In this document: piece by piece, positions 10,207-19,457 of the stretch
How the letters are laid out: each line of letters begins with the position of its first letter
Position numbering within the stretch: the stretch's first letter is position 1
Assembly (NCBI RefSeq): GCF_920987055.1
Contig: NZ_CAKLBX010000003.1
Location: 1 to 64,000 of the forward strand
DNA from: Novosphingobium sp. CECT 9465
GTDB taxonomy: Bacteria > Pseudomonadota > Alphaproteobacteria > Sphingomonadales > Sphingomonadaceae
DNA: 64,000 nt
Direction of reading: 5' to 3'
Made by a program: the position numbers and the translations under genes
The notes under the pieces: model-generated
The model's input: only the letters and a program-made list of their open reading frames with translations
Told to the model about the DNA's origin: nothing
The model's database searches: none

Positions 10207-10252
10207 GTAAACGCTCGCGCTAAATGGCGGCGTTCTGATCGCGCTATTTGTC
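10207..10252 (+). repeat. Transposon left terminal inverted repeat (46 bp)
   Basis: It begins GTAAACGCTCGCGCTAAATG and ends GCGCTATTTGTC, matching the reverse complement of 13227-13272 at 44 of 46 positions. It overlaps the stop codon of the ATPase gene (10251-10253). Confidence 0.85.
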
Positions 10253-11127
10253 AGTTGCCGGGTCCGATGACGAGGCAATCGCGCGCGGCCTGAACGATGT
10301 CAGCGGTGACCTCCTCGACGCGGTTGAGGGTCATGATCCGCCGCATCTGCGCGAACAGGCGCTCCATGAGCCGGAAGTTGCCGCGCGTGATGCGGATCAC
10401 GGCTGCCTGCGCTTCGATCGCGTCGAGTTGGGCCGGGTCGAAGCTGATCCCGAAATCGCCGGCGTGGGTCGCGAGCAGCAGCCGCATTTCGGTCTCGGTA
10501 AGCGGTTTGAACTCGTGGACGAAGCCGATCCGCGAGTAGAGCTGGGCATAGCGGGCGAGGCGCTTCTCCAAGCCCGGCATACCCATCAGGATCAGCCCGA
10601 AGCCGTGGCGATCGGCCATGTCGCGAGATGTTCGAGCGACTTTATGGTCAGGCGGTCGGCCTCGTCGACGATGACGAGGGGCAGGCGATGCGGGCGGCGT
10701 CATGGGTGATTTCGTCCTGCGAGCCGCCCCGGACCGTCAGCCGGGCATAGCCCAGCTTAATGAGGTTGAGGCCCAACACCGCGTCGATCGTCTTGGGCGT
10801 GTTGCTGACCGACACGGTGTAGAAGACGGCGCGGCAGCGAGCGACCTTTTCGCCAAGGAGCGCGGCAATGGGACGGAGCGCGGCATATTCCCCCAGGTCG
10901 GGGAAGCTGGAAAACTCGCGCGCCGATCGCGTCTTTCCGACGCCCGGCCGGCCATGACACACGCCGATATAGCGGTAGTGCGCGCAGGCTTCGGCAAACT
11001 CGACGAACCGGGCATGTTCGCGGGTCGCCAGGAACGGCTGCTCGACCAGGAACTCAATCGTCAGCGGCGTAGAGCCGGAGCCCTCGGTAGGTGGTGGGCC
11101 GGGAAGCCGTATCCTCTTGGTCGCCAT
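10251..11127 (-). pseudogene. tniB: TniB-like transposition ATPase, frameshifted
   Basis: This is the AAA+ ATPase that helps a TniA-type transposase select target DNA. It starts at ATG 11127 (MATKRIRLPGPPPTEG). A Walker A motif CHGRPGVGKTRSAREF lies near residue 60. The frame is lost near 10650-10690, around the Walker B region, and resumes with LILMGMPGLEKRLARYAQLY and KPLTETEMRLLLATHAGDFG, ending LVIGPGN at 10251. Full length would be about 290 residues, normal for TniB/MuB-type helpers. It overlaps the 3' end of the transposase gene, implying coupled translation. One or two single-base breaks separate it from an intact gene. Confidence 0.75.
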
Positions 11128-12452
11128 CGAAGGTCTCCGTGGGGGCAGGCACCCTGCTTGTCGCGCTCCTTCGCGCCGCGCCGGGCGCGCTGGATCGCGC
11201 GCAACGACGGGTGCCCAGCGTGCTCGGAGCTGAGCGCACGGCAGACGAACCGGCCCTGGTGGTAGACGTGGATCTCGGTCAGGTCGCGGGGGTCATAGAC
11301 CGCCTCGACCTGCTCGCCGACGAAGGCCGCGAGCGTGGGTTCGACATAGCGCCTGCCCATCAGACGGATGCCGTCGCGCAGCACTTTACGGGGCTTGGGC
11401 ACGTGCACGAACAGCATGTCGAGCTGTTCAAGGCTGTCGGGCATTGCGGGCAGGAACCCGCCCTTCTGCCAGCGCGTGATCGGCGGTTCGCCGGTGCTGC
11501 CATGCGGGCGACGATGATAGACGCCGCACACGAACGCCTCGAAGCGGGCGCGCAGCTCGTCGAGCGTGAGCACTGGCGCCGACAGCGGCTTGCCCGCGAT
11601 CAGGTGGCCGGGCAGGTCGGGCAGGAACATGTCGTTGATGGTGCGGAACAGCCGCTCGATCTTGCCGCGCCCGCGAGGACGCCCCGGCAGCGAATGGATG
11701 AGGCGGATTTGAGGGCGATGCACGCCTGCTCGATATGCTCGGAGATGAAATCCGAGCCGTTGTCGACGTAAAGCTGTTCGGGAATGCCGCTGACGATCCA
11801 TTCGGGATTGGGCTTGCGCCAGATCGCCTGCCGCAAGGCGAGCGCCGTGTTGAGGGCACTGGGGCATCGAGGCTGAGGAAGTAACCGGCGATGGCTCGGC
11901 TGTGATCGTCAACGATGACGGTCAGCCAAGGACGCACCGGGGTTCCGGCATCATCGAGCACGAGAATGTCGAGAACGGTATGATCGGCCTGCCACATCTC
12001 GTTCGAGGTCGCGGCTTCGCGCCGATGCACTAGCTCGTGCTGGTCGCGGTAGACGGCCGGATCGGAGGCTGCGGCGATCTGGCTTGCCGGTATCGCCCTG
12101 ACGACACGCGCGACGGCCGCATAGCTGGGGGTTCGGTGTCCATGCGCGATGGCGAGTTCCTGCACCTTTCGGTGAATGGCGGCGACCGGGGGTCGCGGGC
12201 GCTTGGTGGCGAGAGTGCGGGTCAGTTCGACCAGATGTTCCGGCAGGTGCAGCCTGCCCCGATCGTTGCGCGGCAGACGCGCGAGACCGGCAAGTCCTTC
12301 GGCACGGTAGCGCCCGAGCCAGCGCTGCAACGTCCGCTCGCTCAGCGTGCCGGTGCGGCGAGGTCCGCGAGCGGGATGCCATCGGCGAGGTGCGGTTCAA
12401 GGACGCGGTAGCGCTCGATCGCCAGCGGCGGGACAAGCGCCGGATGCGTCAC
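11061..12452 (-). pseudogene. tniA: TniA/Mu-type DDE transposase, frameshifted
   Basis: This is the integrase-core (rve) transposase of the element. The probable start is GTG near 12452 (VTHPALVPPLAIERYRVLEP), followed by a helix-turn-helix region (TLQRWLGRYRAEGLAGLARL). The catalytic aspartates are visible in EMWQADHTVLDILV and QLYVDNGSDFISEH, and the glutamate in GRGKIERLFRTIND. A Mu-type C-terminal beta domain follows (MGRRYVEPTLAAFVGEQVEA). Frame changes are needed near 12345, 11845 and 11720. The 3' end overlaps the ATPase start; the exact stop is uncertain because the last stretch is open in two frames. Full length of about 450 residues fits smaller TniA relatives. Confidence 0.75.
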
Positions 12453-12642
12453 CGCCGACGGTCCGTGTCGCAGGTAAGGAAAACGGAGATTTGCTGCCCA
12501 TCGCCATGCGAGTCCGCTCGCGTTGCCAAACCGGCCTGTTCGACGTAAATCTACCCGGTAAAGAAAACTAGGGCAACATAGACCTGCCGATGACGACTTT
12601 CTTCCCAAACCGCGCCCGATCGGGGCGCCACCGGCCCTACGC

Positions 12643-13235
12643 ATGAAAATCGGTTACGCCCGCGTATCGACCGCCGAGCAGAACCTGGACCTCCAGCGTG
12701 ATGCGCTGAAGGCTGCCGGCTGCAGAAGGTCATCACCGACAAGGCCTCCGGGGCGACTGCCGCTCGCCCTGGATTGGAAAAGGTGAAGGAGCTGCTTCGC
12801 GCCGGCGACACACTGGTGGTCTGGCGCCTCGACAGGCTCGGCCGCTCGCTCCGTGATCTGATCGGATGGATGACCTACCTCGACGAGGAAAAGGTCGGGC
12901 TGCTGAGCCTGCACGAGGCGATCGACACGACCACCACGTCGGGCAAGCTTACCTTCCACCTGTTCGGGGCATTGGCGGAGTTCGAGCGCAACCTGATCCG
13001 CGAGCGGACCCAGGCCGGTCTCACCGCAGCCCGCGCTCGCGGCAAGAAGGGTGGCCGGCCGGCCGCACTCGGCAAGGACAAGCGCGACCTGCCCGTCAGG
13101 CTCTACCACGAGAACACGATGCCGATCGCCAAGATTTGCTCGATGCTCGGCATCTCCAAGCCAAAACTCTACGCCTATGTGCGAGTCGGCCGAGACCAAG
13201 CCGGTAGCCGCGTAGCGACGCTCGCCGACAAATAG
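12643..13235 (+). pseudogene. tniR: Serine resolvase, one frameshift
   Basis: This is a small serine recombinase of the resolvase/invertase family that would resolve transposition cointegrates. ATG 12643 gives [20 protein letters not shown], with the nucleophile Ser in ARVST. A one-base gap near 12722 moves the frame to [55 protein letters not shown] and a C-terminal helix-turn-helix (PIAKICSMLGISKPKLYAYV). All conserved arginines of the family are present. Length is 197 residues. The last codons (TLADK, TAG 13233-13235) lie inside the right inverted repeat. It is transcribed opposite to the transposase and ATPase genes; the 190-bp gap between them is the likely site of the promoter and res sites. 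Confidence 0.8.
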
Positions 13236-13272
13236 CGCGATCAGAATGCCGCCACTTAGCGCGAGCGTTTAC
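13227..13272 (-). repeat. Transposon right terminal inverted repeat (46 bp)
   Basis: It begins GACAAATAGCGCGATCAGAA and ends GCGCGAGCGTTTAC, the mirror of 10207-10252 with two mismatches. The resolvase stop codon lies within it. Confidence 0.85.
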
Positions 13273-13403
13273 ACCGTTCGCGTCCCGATCGGCCCAGCGT
13301 CCCCGGAACCGTTCGTTATCGGGAAGGCATCTAAGCGGTCTGCACCATCCTTCATCTAAAGTTCTCCAAGCGCTTCTGGGATTTTCGGGCGCACCAAAAG
13401 CAC

Positions 13404-13434
13404 TTGCTCCTCCAGTGGCTGGAGCATGTAACCG
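13404..13434 (+). promoter_or_regulatory. MerR-family-type promoter with perfect dyad
   Basis: TTGCTC (-35, 13404-13409) and TAACCG (-10, 13429-13434) are separated by 19 bp containing the perfect dyad CTCCAG-TGG-CTGGAG (13410-13424). An over-long spacer with a dyad inside it is the signature of MerR/ZntR/CadR-controlled promoters. It lies about 70 bp upstream of the retropepsin/PDZ gene. A related but imperfect dyad precedes the CDF gene at 15135-15149, and a MerR-type gene lies in between. Confidence 0.5.
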
Positions 13435-13501
13435 CAATTTGCTCTCCTGCGGACGGGGGGCTGGAGGTGGCTTTTTGACGGCCCGTGTTGAAGCAATCGG
13501 T

Positions 13502-14687
13502 ATGTCTCGACGCTCATTAGTGGCGCGGCTGGTGGCCTGTGGAACCGGCTTGGTGCTCGGTTCTCCAACGCTCGCGCGACAGACTTCCCGGTCTGCGGCG
13601 TGGAACTTCGGTGCGGCTCACCTCGAATGGGAGCCGCTGGAAGTCGCACGGGTGATACCCTCCTTGTTTCGGCACAAGTGCGCGGAGTGCCGTGTGCGGG
13701 CGGTGCTCGACAGTGGCAGCGCGCGTCGATCATGCACGGCGCTCGCGGCGAAGCTCGGCTTGAACGATGGTGACGCGCATGATTAGCGGGCTGAGCGCCA
13801 AGGCCCGGGTGCTGCTGGTCCGCGACATCGACGTACAGCTTCGCCCGCGAACCCGTCGCTTACCCTTTGCCGTCGTTGGTGATCTGAGTTCAGTGTCGGC
13901 GGCCTTCGGACGACCGATCGATATCCTCCTCGGTGCCGATATGTTCACGGGTAGCTGCATCGCGCTCGATTTCGCGAAAAGGCGTATGGCGGTCGTCAAG
14001 TCAGGCACGTTTCTCGCCGGTCCCGACTGGCGCGCTGTCGCGCTCGGGCGCGGTGCCAAGCAGGAGCTGTTCATTCGAGCTTCCGTCTCGGGTTTGCCTC
14101 CCGTGCCCTTGATGATCGATCTTGGCAGCTCGGCCGCGCTGATGCTCTCGTCGGCCTATGCCCGCGATCAAGGCTGTTGAACGGGAAGCTCGTCTCGACC
14201 GCGGCGATCGCGGCGTCGATGTGTGCGTATCAACGATGCTTTCACGATCCAGAACATCAACTCGAAGGCTTGGCGTCTCGAACGTCCCCACACTCGGATG
14301 AGAGCTTGGCTCTCCACCAGCACGGTTGGCAATGTCGGCCTACCGCTGATCGCTCAATTCGACGTGGTGTTCGACGTGACCGCCGGATTCGTGTGGCTCC
14401 GGCCACTCGGTCCTCGTCGTCGCCTGCCGATGCTGAAGGACCGTAGCGCCTTGGCCTCGCAGCCTCACCACGGCGCTCACCGTTGTTTCATGTGGCGGCG
14501 AACAGTCCCGCGGAAAAGGCTGGCTGGGCGTCGGCGACCGGATCGTGGCGGTGAACGGCCATTCGATCGATGCGAACTATACGCGTGGGGAGCTCTGGCA
14601 AGTGCGCTCCCGTCCTGCTGGCACCCTCGTAAAGCTGACGATGGCCTCGGTGATGTGCGCGAGCTCAGGCTGGCCGATTATTATTGA
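13502..14687 (+). pseudogene. Secreted retropepsin-like aspartic protease with PDZ domain, frameshifted
   Basis: ATG 13502 gives MSRRSLVARLVACGTGLVLG, an export signal with an Arg pair. The composite reading then shows a retropepsin-like fold: VLDSGSAR (catalytic D-S-G) near 13710, PFAVVGDLSSVSAAFGRPID, ILLGADMFTGSCIALDFAKR and a second half MIDLGSSAALML near 14113. A C-terminal PDZ domain follows (SPAEKAGWASGDRIVAVNGH; KLTMASGDVRELRLADYY). At least five frame changes are needed (near 13725, 13760, 14175, 14450 and 14515). Full length would be about 390 residues. It sits behind a MerR-type promoter and next to a MerR regulator and CDF exporter, suggesting a periplasmic role in metal stress; that is inference. 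Confidence 0.6.
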
Positions 14688-14689
14688 TC

Positions 14690-15101
14690 GGCTTGAGGTG
14701 GCCTTTGCCGATCGCCTTCATGATCCGACAATCGCCATGCGCGCCTTGGTGCAGCTCTGGCTGAGCATTGCCAACTCATCCCGCAACACCGCGAGTTGCG
14801 CCAGTCTCTCCTCCACATCCTTGAGGTGCTGAGCAGCGATAGCTGAGGCGGCCCACATCCTGGTCCGGTTCTGCTCCGCCCCATCAACGAACGGATCTCG
14901 TCGACGGAGAAGCCAAGCCGGCGACCGTTGCGGATGAAGTGCAAACGCTCAATGTCACTGGCATCGTAGGTTCTGCGACCCGACGCCGTGCGAGGGCGGA
15001 TCGGAGCAACCCGATCGACTCATAAAAGCGGATCGTCGTCACCTTCGTCGAGGTCTCGCTGGCGACTGCCCAATCATCACCGCTTCATCATGCCATCCTT
15101 G
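14690..15101 (-). pseudogene. MerR-family regulator, frameshifted
   Basis: This is a metal-responsive transcription factor of the MerR family. Composite minus-strand reading gives TSTKVTTIRFYESIGLL (winged-helix recognition region, about 15015-15065), SGRRTYDASDIERLHFIRN, GRRLGFSVDEIRSLMG and then a dimerisation helix LKDVEERLAQLAVLRDELAM. Frame changes are needed near 15000-15010 and 14880. No Cys-rich metal site is resolvable at the C-terminus, so the metal is unknown; the neighbours and operator shape suggest Zn/Cd/Pb-type sensing. It is divergent from the CDF gene, and a MerR-type promoter lies in the gap. Confidence 0.6.
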
Positions 15102-15128
15102 CTTATGCGAACGTGTCGCACATTTCGC

Positions 15129-15158
15129 TTGCTTCTACAGCGACTGGAGTGGTAAGAA
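15129..15158 (+). promoter_or_regulatory. MerR-type promoter candidate for the CDF gene
   Basis: TTGCTT (15129-15134) and TAAGAA (15153-15158) flank an 18-bp spacer with the imperfect dyad CTACAG-CGA-CTGGAG. It resembles the site at 13404-13434 (shared TTGCT and CTGGAG words) but is one base shorter. It is positioned between the divergent MerR and CDF genes, as expected for an autoregulated metal-export operon. Confidence 0.4.
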
Positions 15159-15164
15159 GGCCGC

Positions 15165-15788
15165 ATGAATGCTTCTACCGAAAGCTGCGGGTGCCACGGG
15201 GAGCCCGCGCGCGCGCAACCGATCCGGCCTATCGCCGTGCGCTGCTGACCGTCCGTGGTGCTCAACCTCGGCTTCGGAGTCGCCGAGCTGTTCGGCGGTT
15301 CATCGCCGATAGCCAAGCGCTGAAAGCGGATTTCCCTCGATTTTCTCGGGACGGGTCGATCAGCCTTATCGGTCTCTCGCGCTTGCCTGGTCCGCACGGG
15401 CGAGGGCAAAGGTCGCGCTGACGCAGGGGTTGTTTCTCGGTGCGCTTGGCGTGGGCGTAATCGGTTTCGCGATTTGGCGCGCCCTGAACGCAACCGCGCC
15501 CGATGCCGAACTGATGGCACAATCGGCGTTGTCGCGCTCGCGATCAATGTCGTGTCCGCCTTGGTGCTTGCGCGTTTCCGGGAAGGGGACGCCAATGTTC
15601 GCGCGATCTGGCTGTTCAGCCGCAACGACGCGCTCGCCAACGTGGCGGTGATCGCCGCGGCCGGTCTGGTGGCGTGGACAGGAAGCGCCTGGCCGGACCT
15701 CGCCGTCGCCGGCCTCATCGCCCTCCTGTTCCTCCACTCCGCTTATGAAATCGTCACTGGCGCTCGGCGCGAATTGGGAGAGCGGTAG
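15165..15788 (+). pseudogene. Cation diffusion facilitator (CzcD-like), frameshifted
   Basis: This is an inner-membrane metal exporter of the CDF family. ATG 15165 gives MNASTESCGCHGEPARAQ, a Cys/His-containing N-terminus. Shifted frames give LNLGFGVAELFGG, ADSQALKADSLDFLGDG (the metal-site DxxxD of helix 2) and SLIGLLALAWSARARAKVAL. Next come LTQGLFLGALGVGVIGFAIW and the second CDF motif SRNDALANVAVIAAAGLVAW, ending ARRELGER with TAG 15786-15788. Breaks fall near 15250, 15300, 15335 and 15525. It is about 207 residues with no C-terminal domain, matching the short CDF at 25945. Its stop overlaps the GTG start of the FTR1 fusion (TAGTG). Confidence 0.7.
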
Positions 15789-17749
15789 TGCGTCTGCTCG
15801 CGTTGATCCGGGCAATGCTCTCGTTGCGGCTGCTCTCCGCGCTCGCGGCGCTGCTGATCCCTGCTGCGGCAATCGCCGAACCCGGCGACGTGCAAACCGC
15901 ATGGCGGCTGCTCGACTATATGGCCGTCGATTATGGCGGCGCGTCGCCAACGGTCGGATCAAGAGCACGTCGGAATATGCCGAGATGACGGAGTTCGCCG
16001 CGTCGGTCTCGACACGGCTTCAGGGCCTGCCGGCGAAGCCGGAGCGTCAAGCCCTCATCCAGCGGGCTGCCACCTCCAGGCGGTGATCGCGAAAAGGGAC
16101 CGACTGAACAGGTGGCAACATTGGCGCACGGGCTCGCGGCCGATCTGTTGCGCGCCTACCCGGTGCCGCTCGCGCCCGATAAGGCTCCGAACCTCGTCTC
16201 CAGCGATGCCCTGTTCCGACAATCCTGCGCGTCCTGCCACGGGATGACGGGCAACGGCCGTGGCCCTGACGCCGCCAAGCTCGCTACGCCCCCGATTGCT
16301 TTCACCGATGCCGAGCGCGCGCGCCAGCGCAGCGTGTTCGCGCTCTATCAGGTGGTGACGCAAGGCATCGACGGGACCGCGATGCAGAGCTTCGCCGATC
16401 TGCCCAACGATCAGCGCTGGGCGTTAGCATTCCGAGCCGGGAGCTTCGCCTTCACGGATGCGCAGGCGCGCGAAGGCGAGCGGCTTTGGAAATCCGACCC
16501 GACCCTTCGCCGGCGCATTCCGGACCTGAAAACCCTGGTCGCGCTCACCCGGCCGCGCTCGGCGCGGCGATCGGCGACGCCAAGGCTGACCCAGTGCTCG
16601 CGTTCCTGCGTCGTCATCCCGAACAGGTGATACAACAGGCTCCCGGCTCGCTCGCGGTCGCCCGCGCCAAACTCGCCGAAAGCGTGGCGGCTGCGCGGCG
16701 CGGCGATGCGCGCATGGCGAAAGAGCTGGCGCTGTCGGCCTATCTCGATGTGGTTCGAGCCGATCGAGCCAACACTCACCGCGCGCGACGCGACGCTGAT
16801 GGGTCGAATCGAGGGCGCGATGGGGGAGTTCCGCGCCTCGATCGACCGGGGCGCGTCGCCCGATGATCTCGCGGAGAAGGTCGCAGTACTGGGCGGCCTT
16901 TTCGACGATGCGGAAGCGGCGCTCGCGCCTGATGCCGCCACCGAAGCGTCCACGTTCCTGGGCGCGTTCACGATCCTGCTGCGTGAAGGGCTCGAAGCCC
17001 TGCTCATCGTTGTCGCCATGATCGCGTTCCTGCGTAAAGCCGAGCGCGGCGAGGCGCTGCGGTACGTGCATGGCGGCTGGGTCAGCGCGATCATCGCGCG
17101 GGATCACCTGGGCGGTCGCCACCTATGCGATCGGGATCAGCGGTGCGAGCCGGGAGCTGACGGAAGGGTTTGGCTCGCTGTTCGCCGCGGTCGTGCTGCT
17201 CTCGGTCGGGATTTGGATGCACGGCAAGGCGCAGGCCGATCAGTGGCAGCGCTATATTCGCGAGAAGATGTCGCGGGCGCTCTCGGGCGGGTCGGGCTGG
17301 TTCCTGTTCGGCTGGCGTTCGTCGTAGTTTATCGCGAGGTCTTCGAGACGATCCTGTTCTATGCCGCGCTTTCGGCGCAAGGTGACAACGGGATGCTTCT
17401 CGCGGGGGCCGGGTCGGCGATTGGACTGCTCAGCCTGATCGCTTGGGCCATGCTTCGCTACAGTCGCAAGCTGCCGATCGCGCAGTTCTTCCGCTATAGC
17501 TCCTGGCTCATGGCGGTCCTGACCGTCGTGCTGGCGGGTAAAGGCGTCGCCGCGCTCCAGGAAGCCGGCCTTATCAACATCGCACCGCTCGCGGACGTGC
17601 CACGGCTGTCGATGCTCGGCGTGTTTCCCACTTGGCAATCGGTGCTGGCGCAACTCCTGATGGCGGTCGCCATTGCGGTCGGGTTCGCCTGGAACGGGCG
17701 CGACCGATCCCGCTCGGGTTCCGGCTCAGTGACCCTTGGTTCGAATTAG
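15788..17749 (+). pseudogene. Cytochrome c-FTR1 iron permease fusion, copy 1, frameshifted
   Basis: This is a second copy of the intact gene at 52467-54419. It starts at GTG 15788 with a signal peptide (LSALAALLIPAAAIAE), then a periplasmic helical region and a c-type haem site SCASCHG near 16225. The C-terminal FTR1 permease contains both RExxE motifs, REGLEALLIV near 16983 and YREVFETILF near 17330. Using the intact copy as a ruler, single-base breaks fall near 15943, 16070, 16550, 16752, 17097 and 17312. Between breaks the protein sequence is highly similar to copy 2, including silent differences, so loss of function is either very recent or an assembly artefact. It probably imports iron (or another metal) using a periplasmic electron-transfer domain. 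Confidence 0.75.
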
Positions 17750-17789
17750 TGCAATGACATGAAAACCCTTCCGTGATAGAGGCAAGCTA

Positions 17790-18119
17790 GTGCGAGCCTT
17801 TTTGCCTCTCCTGACATGCCTGATGCTGGTCCTCACCAGTTTCTCCGGCATGGCTCACGCCGCCGATCTGGCGGGGGGGAGCATCGCGGGCGTCGAGTTC
17901 ACAATCCATACCGATGGCGACATCGATCAAGTGCCATCGGATTCGGACAAGAACGTCCCGCACCATCACAATTATTGCCACGGGCATGACGTTGGTGCGC
18001 CTGCGCGCACGACGATGGAATATACCCACGTCCTCACGATGCCCAAGCCGACTATCTCCGCCTCTGCGTCGCTCGATGGCCGCACCGGCACGGTCCATTT
18101 GAGACCCCCCCAAGCCTGA
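17790..18119 (+). CDS. Small His-rich periplasmic protein, CzcI-like
   Basis: This is a 109-residue exported protein starting at GTG 17790 (read MRAFLPLLTCLMLVLTSFSG), with a clear signal peptide ending near MAHAA. The mature part contains a metal-ligand cluster VPHHHNYCHGHD around residues 56-67. It is the first gene of the czc operon, 60 bp before czcC. In Cupriavidus czc clusters the equivalent position is held by CzcI, a small periplasmic protein thought to tune efflux. Homology to CzcI is by position, size and composition only. The coding frame is intact, unlike everything upstream. Confidence 0.55.
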   Translation: MRAFLPLLTCLMLVLTSFSGMAHAADLAGGSIAGVEFTIHTDGDIDQVPSDSDKNVPHHHNYCHGHDVGAPARTTMEYTHVLTMPKPTISASASLDGRTGTVHLRPPQA

Positions 18120-18179
18120 CGTCCGATTTGGGCGCGCGTTGGCGCGCCCCTGTCGATCATCGTCAGGAGTCCTATTTTC

Positions 18180-19457
18180 ATGCATCGTATCCTCGCGGCC
18201 ATGCTGGCCGCAGCGTCGTGCGCCACTATGGCGCAGGCGCAGGTCGGACCGTCCGCGCCTTTTGCGCAGGACGCGCCGGTCTACACGCTTGACCAAGCGG
18301 TCAGTGCAGCGGGCGGTTCGGCCCCTGCTGCCGAAGCGGCAACAGCCGCGATCGATGCGGCCCGCGCGGGCCGCACGGTCGCCGGACTGCGGCCCAACCC
18401 GGTTGTCCAGGGCCAGGTTGAGAACGTCATCGGCTCGGGTCCGTATCGTGGGGTCCGCAGCGCGGAATCCACGGTCGGCTTTGCGATCCCGATCGAGCTA
18501 GGCGGCAAGCGCGGCGCCCGCGTCGCGGTCGCCAATGCGCAATTATCCCGGGCCGAGATCCAGGCCGCGATCATCGCGGCGGATGTCCGGCTTCAGGTGA
18601 CGCAGCTTTATGTCGAAGCGGTCGCGGCCGATCGCCGGGTGGCGACGGCGCGGGATCAGGCCCGGATCGCCAGCGACGCGCTGCGGGCTGCGAGCGTTCG
18701 CGTGCAGGCGGGGCGCGCCTCCCCGCTCGAGCAACAGCGCGCAGATGTCGCGCGCATCAACGCCGACGCCAATGTGGAGCGGCAGCTTCGCTTGGCTGAG
18801 GCGGCGCGGGCCAATCTGGCGCGCCGGATCGGGCGACCGATTGACGGTGCGCTCGATGACACGCTGCTCGATCGCCTCCCGGGGGCGAACGTCTATGGGC
18901 CGATCGCGCCGGCTGACACGACCGGCACGCTGGCGCTGGCGGCGGCCAACGCGGATTTCTCGATCGCCGAGGCCGGCGTGCGGCTCGCGCGCGCTAATCG
19001 CGTCCCTGACCTGAACGTCGGACCTGCGATCCGCCGACTGGAAGCGACCAACGACATGGCGGCGGTGTTCACCGTGTCGATCCCGATCCCGGTGTTCAAC
19101 AACGGTCGCGCGGCGATCGCGCAGGCGACCGCGCAGCGGACGCAGGCGGATGCACAGCGCCGCGTGACCGCGCTCGACATCGAACAGGCCATCACGGACG
19201 CGCAGGCACAGGCGGCCAATGCCGCGACGACCGCACGCGCGGCGTCGGGGCCGGCGCTGGCGGCTGCGCAGGAGGCCGCCCGCATCGCCCGGATTGGCTA
19301 TCGCGAGGGCAAGTTCGGCCAGCTCGAATTGCTCGATGCGGAACGCACCCTCGCCGAGACGCGGGTCGCCGCGATCGACGCGCTCGCCAACTATCAAAAT
19401 GCCCGCGCGCAGGTGGAGCGATTGACCGCTCCTGCGCCCAATGGGGGAAACCAGTGA
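18180..19457 (+). CDS. czcC: Outer-membrane efflux channel CzcC
   Basis: This is a 425-residue TolC-family outer-membrane component of a tripartite RND metal pump. The signal peptide is MHRILAAMLAAASCATMAQA. It shows the paired Ala-rich coiled-coil repeats of the family: IELGGKRGARVAVANAQLSR and RVQAGRASPLEQQRADVARI in the first half, and IPIPVFNNGRAAIAQATAQR and ARIGYREGKFGQLELLDAER in the second. The motif YREGKFGQLELLDAERTL is typical of CzcC. It overlaps the next gene at TGATG (19455-19459), so the two are translationally coupled. With CzcB and CzcA it would export divalent cations (Co/Zn/Cd) from the periplasm and cytoplasm across the outer membrane. Confidence 0.9.
   Translation: MHRILAAMLAAASCATMAQAQVGPSAPFAQDAPVYTLDQAVSAAGGSAPAAEAATAAIDAARAGRTVAGLRPNPVVQGQVENVIGSGPYRGVRSAESTVGFAIPIELGGKRGARVAVANAQLSRAEIQAAIIAADVRLQVTQLYVEAVAADRRVATARDQARIASDALRAASVRVQAGRASPLEQQRADVARINADANVERQLRLAEAARANLARRIGRPIDGALDDTLLDRLPGANVYGPIAPADTTGTLALAAANADFSIAEAGVRLARANRVPDLNVGPAIRRLEATNDMAAVFTVSIPIPVFNNGRAAIAQATAQRTQADAQRRVTALDIEQAITDAQAQAANAATTARAASGPALAAAQEAARIARIGYREGKFGQLELLDAERTLAETRVAAIDALANYQNARAQVERLTAPAPNGGNQ

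Larger units (their letters stand above)
10207..13272. mobile_element. TniA/TniB/resolvase transposon with 46-bp inverted repeats
   Basis: This is a 3066-bp unit bounded by near-perfect 46-bp inverted repeats (44/46). It carries a Mu/TniA-type DDE transposase and a TniB-type AAA+ ATPase on the minus strand, and a serine resolvase on the plus strand. This gene set is that of the Tn5053/Tn402-like group, though no TniQ-type gene is present. The 3' ends of the two outermost genes run into the terminal repeats, so the element is very compact. No clear target-site duplication is visible: the flanks read ...TTATCCTG on the left and ACCGTTCG... on the right. All three genes carry at least one frameshift as written, so the copy looks inactive unless those are errors. 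Confidence 0.8.
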
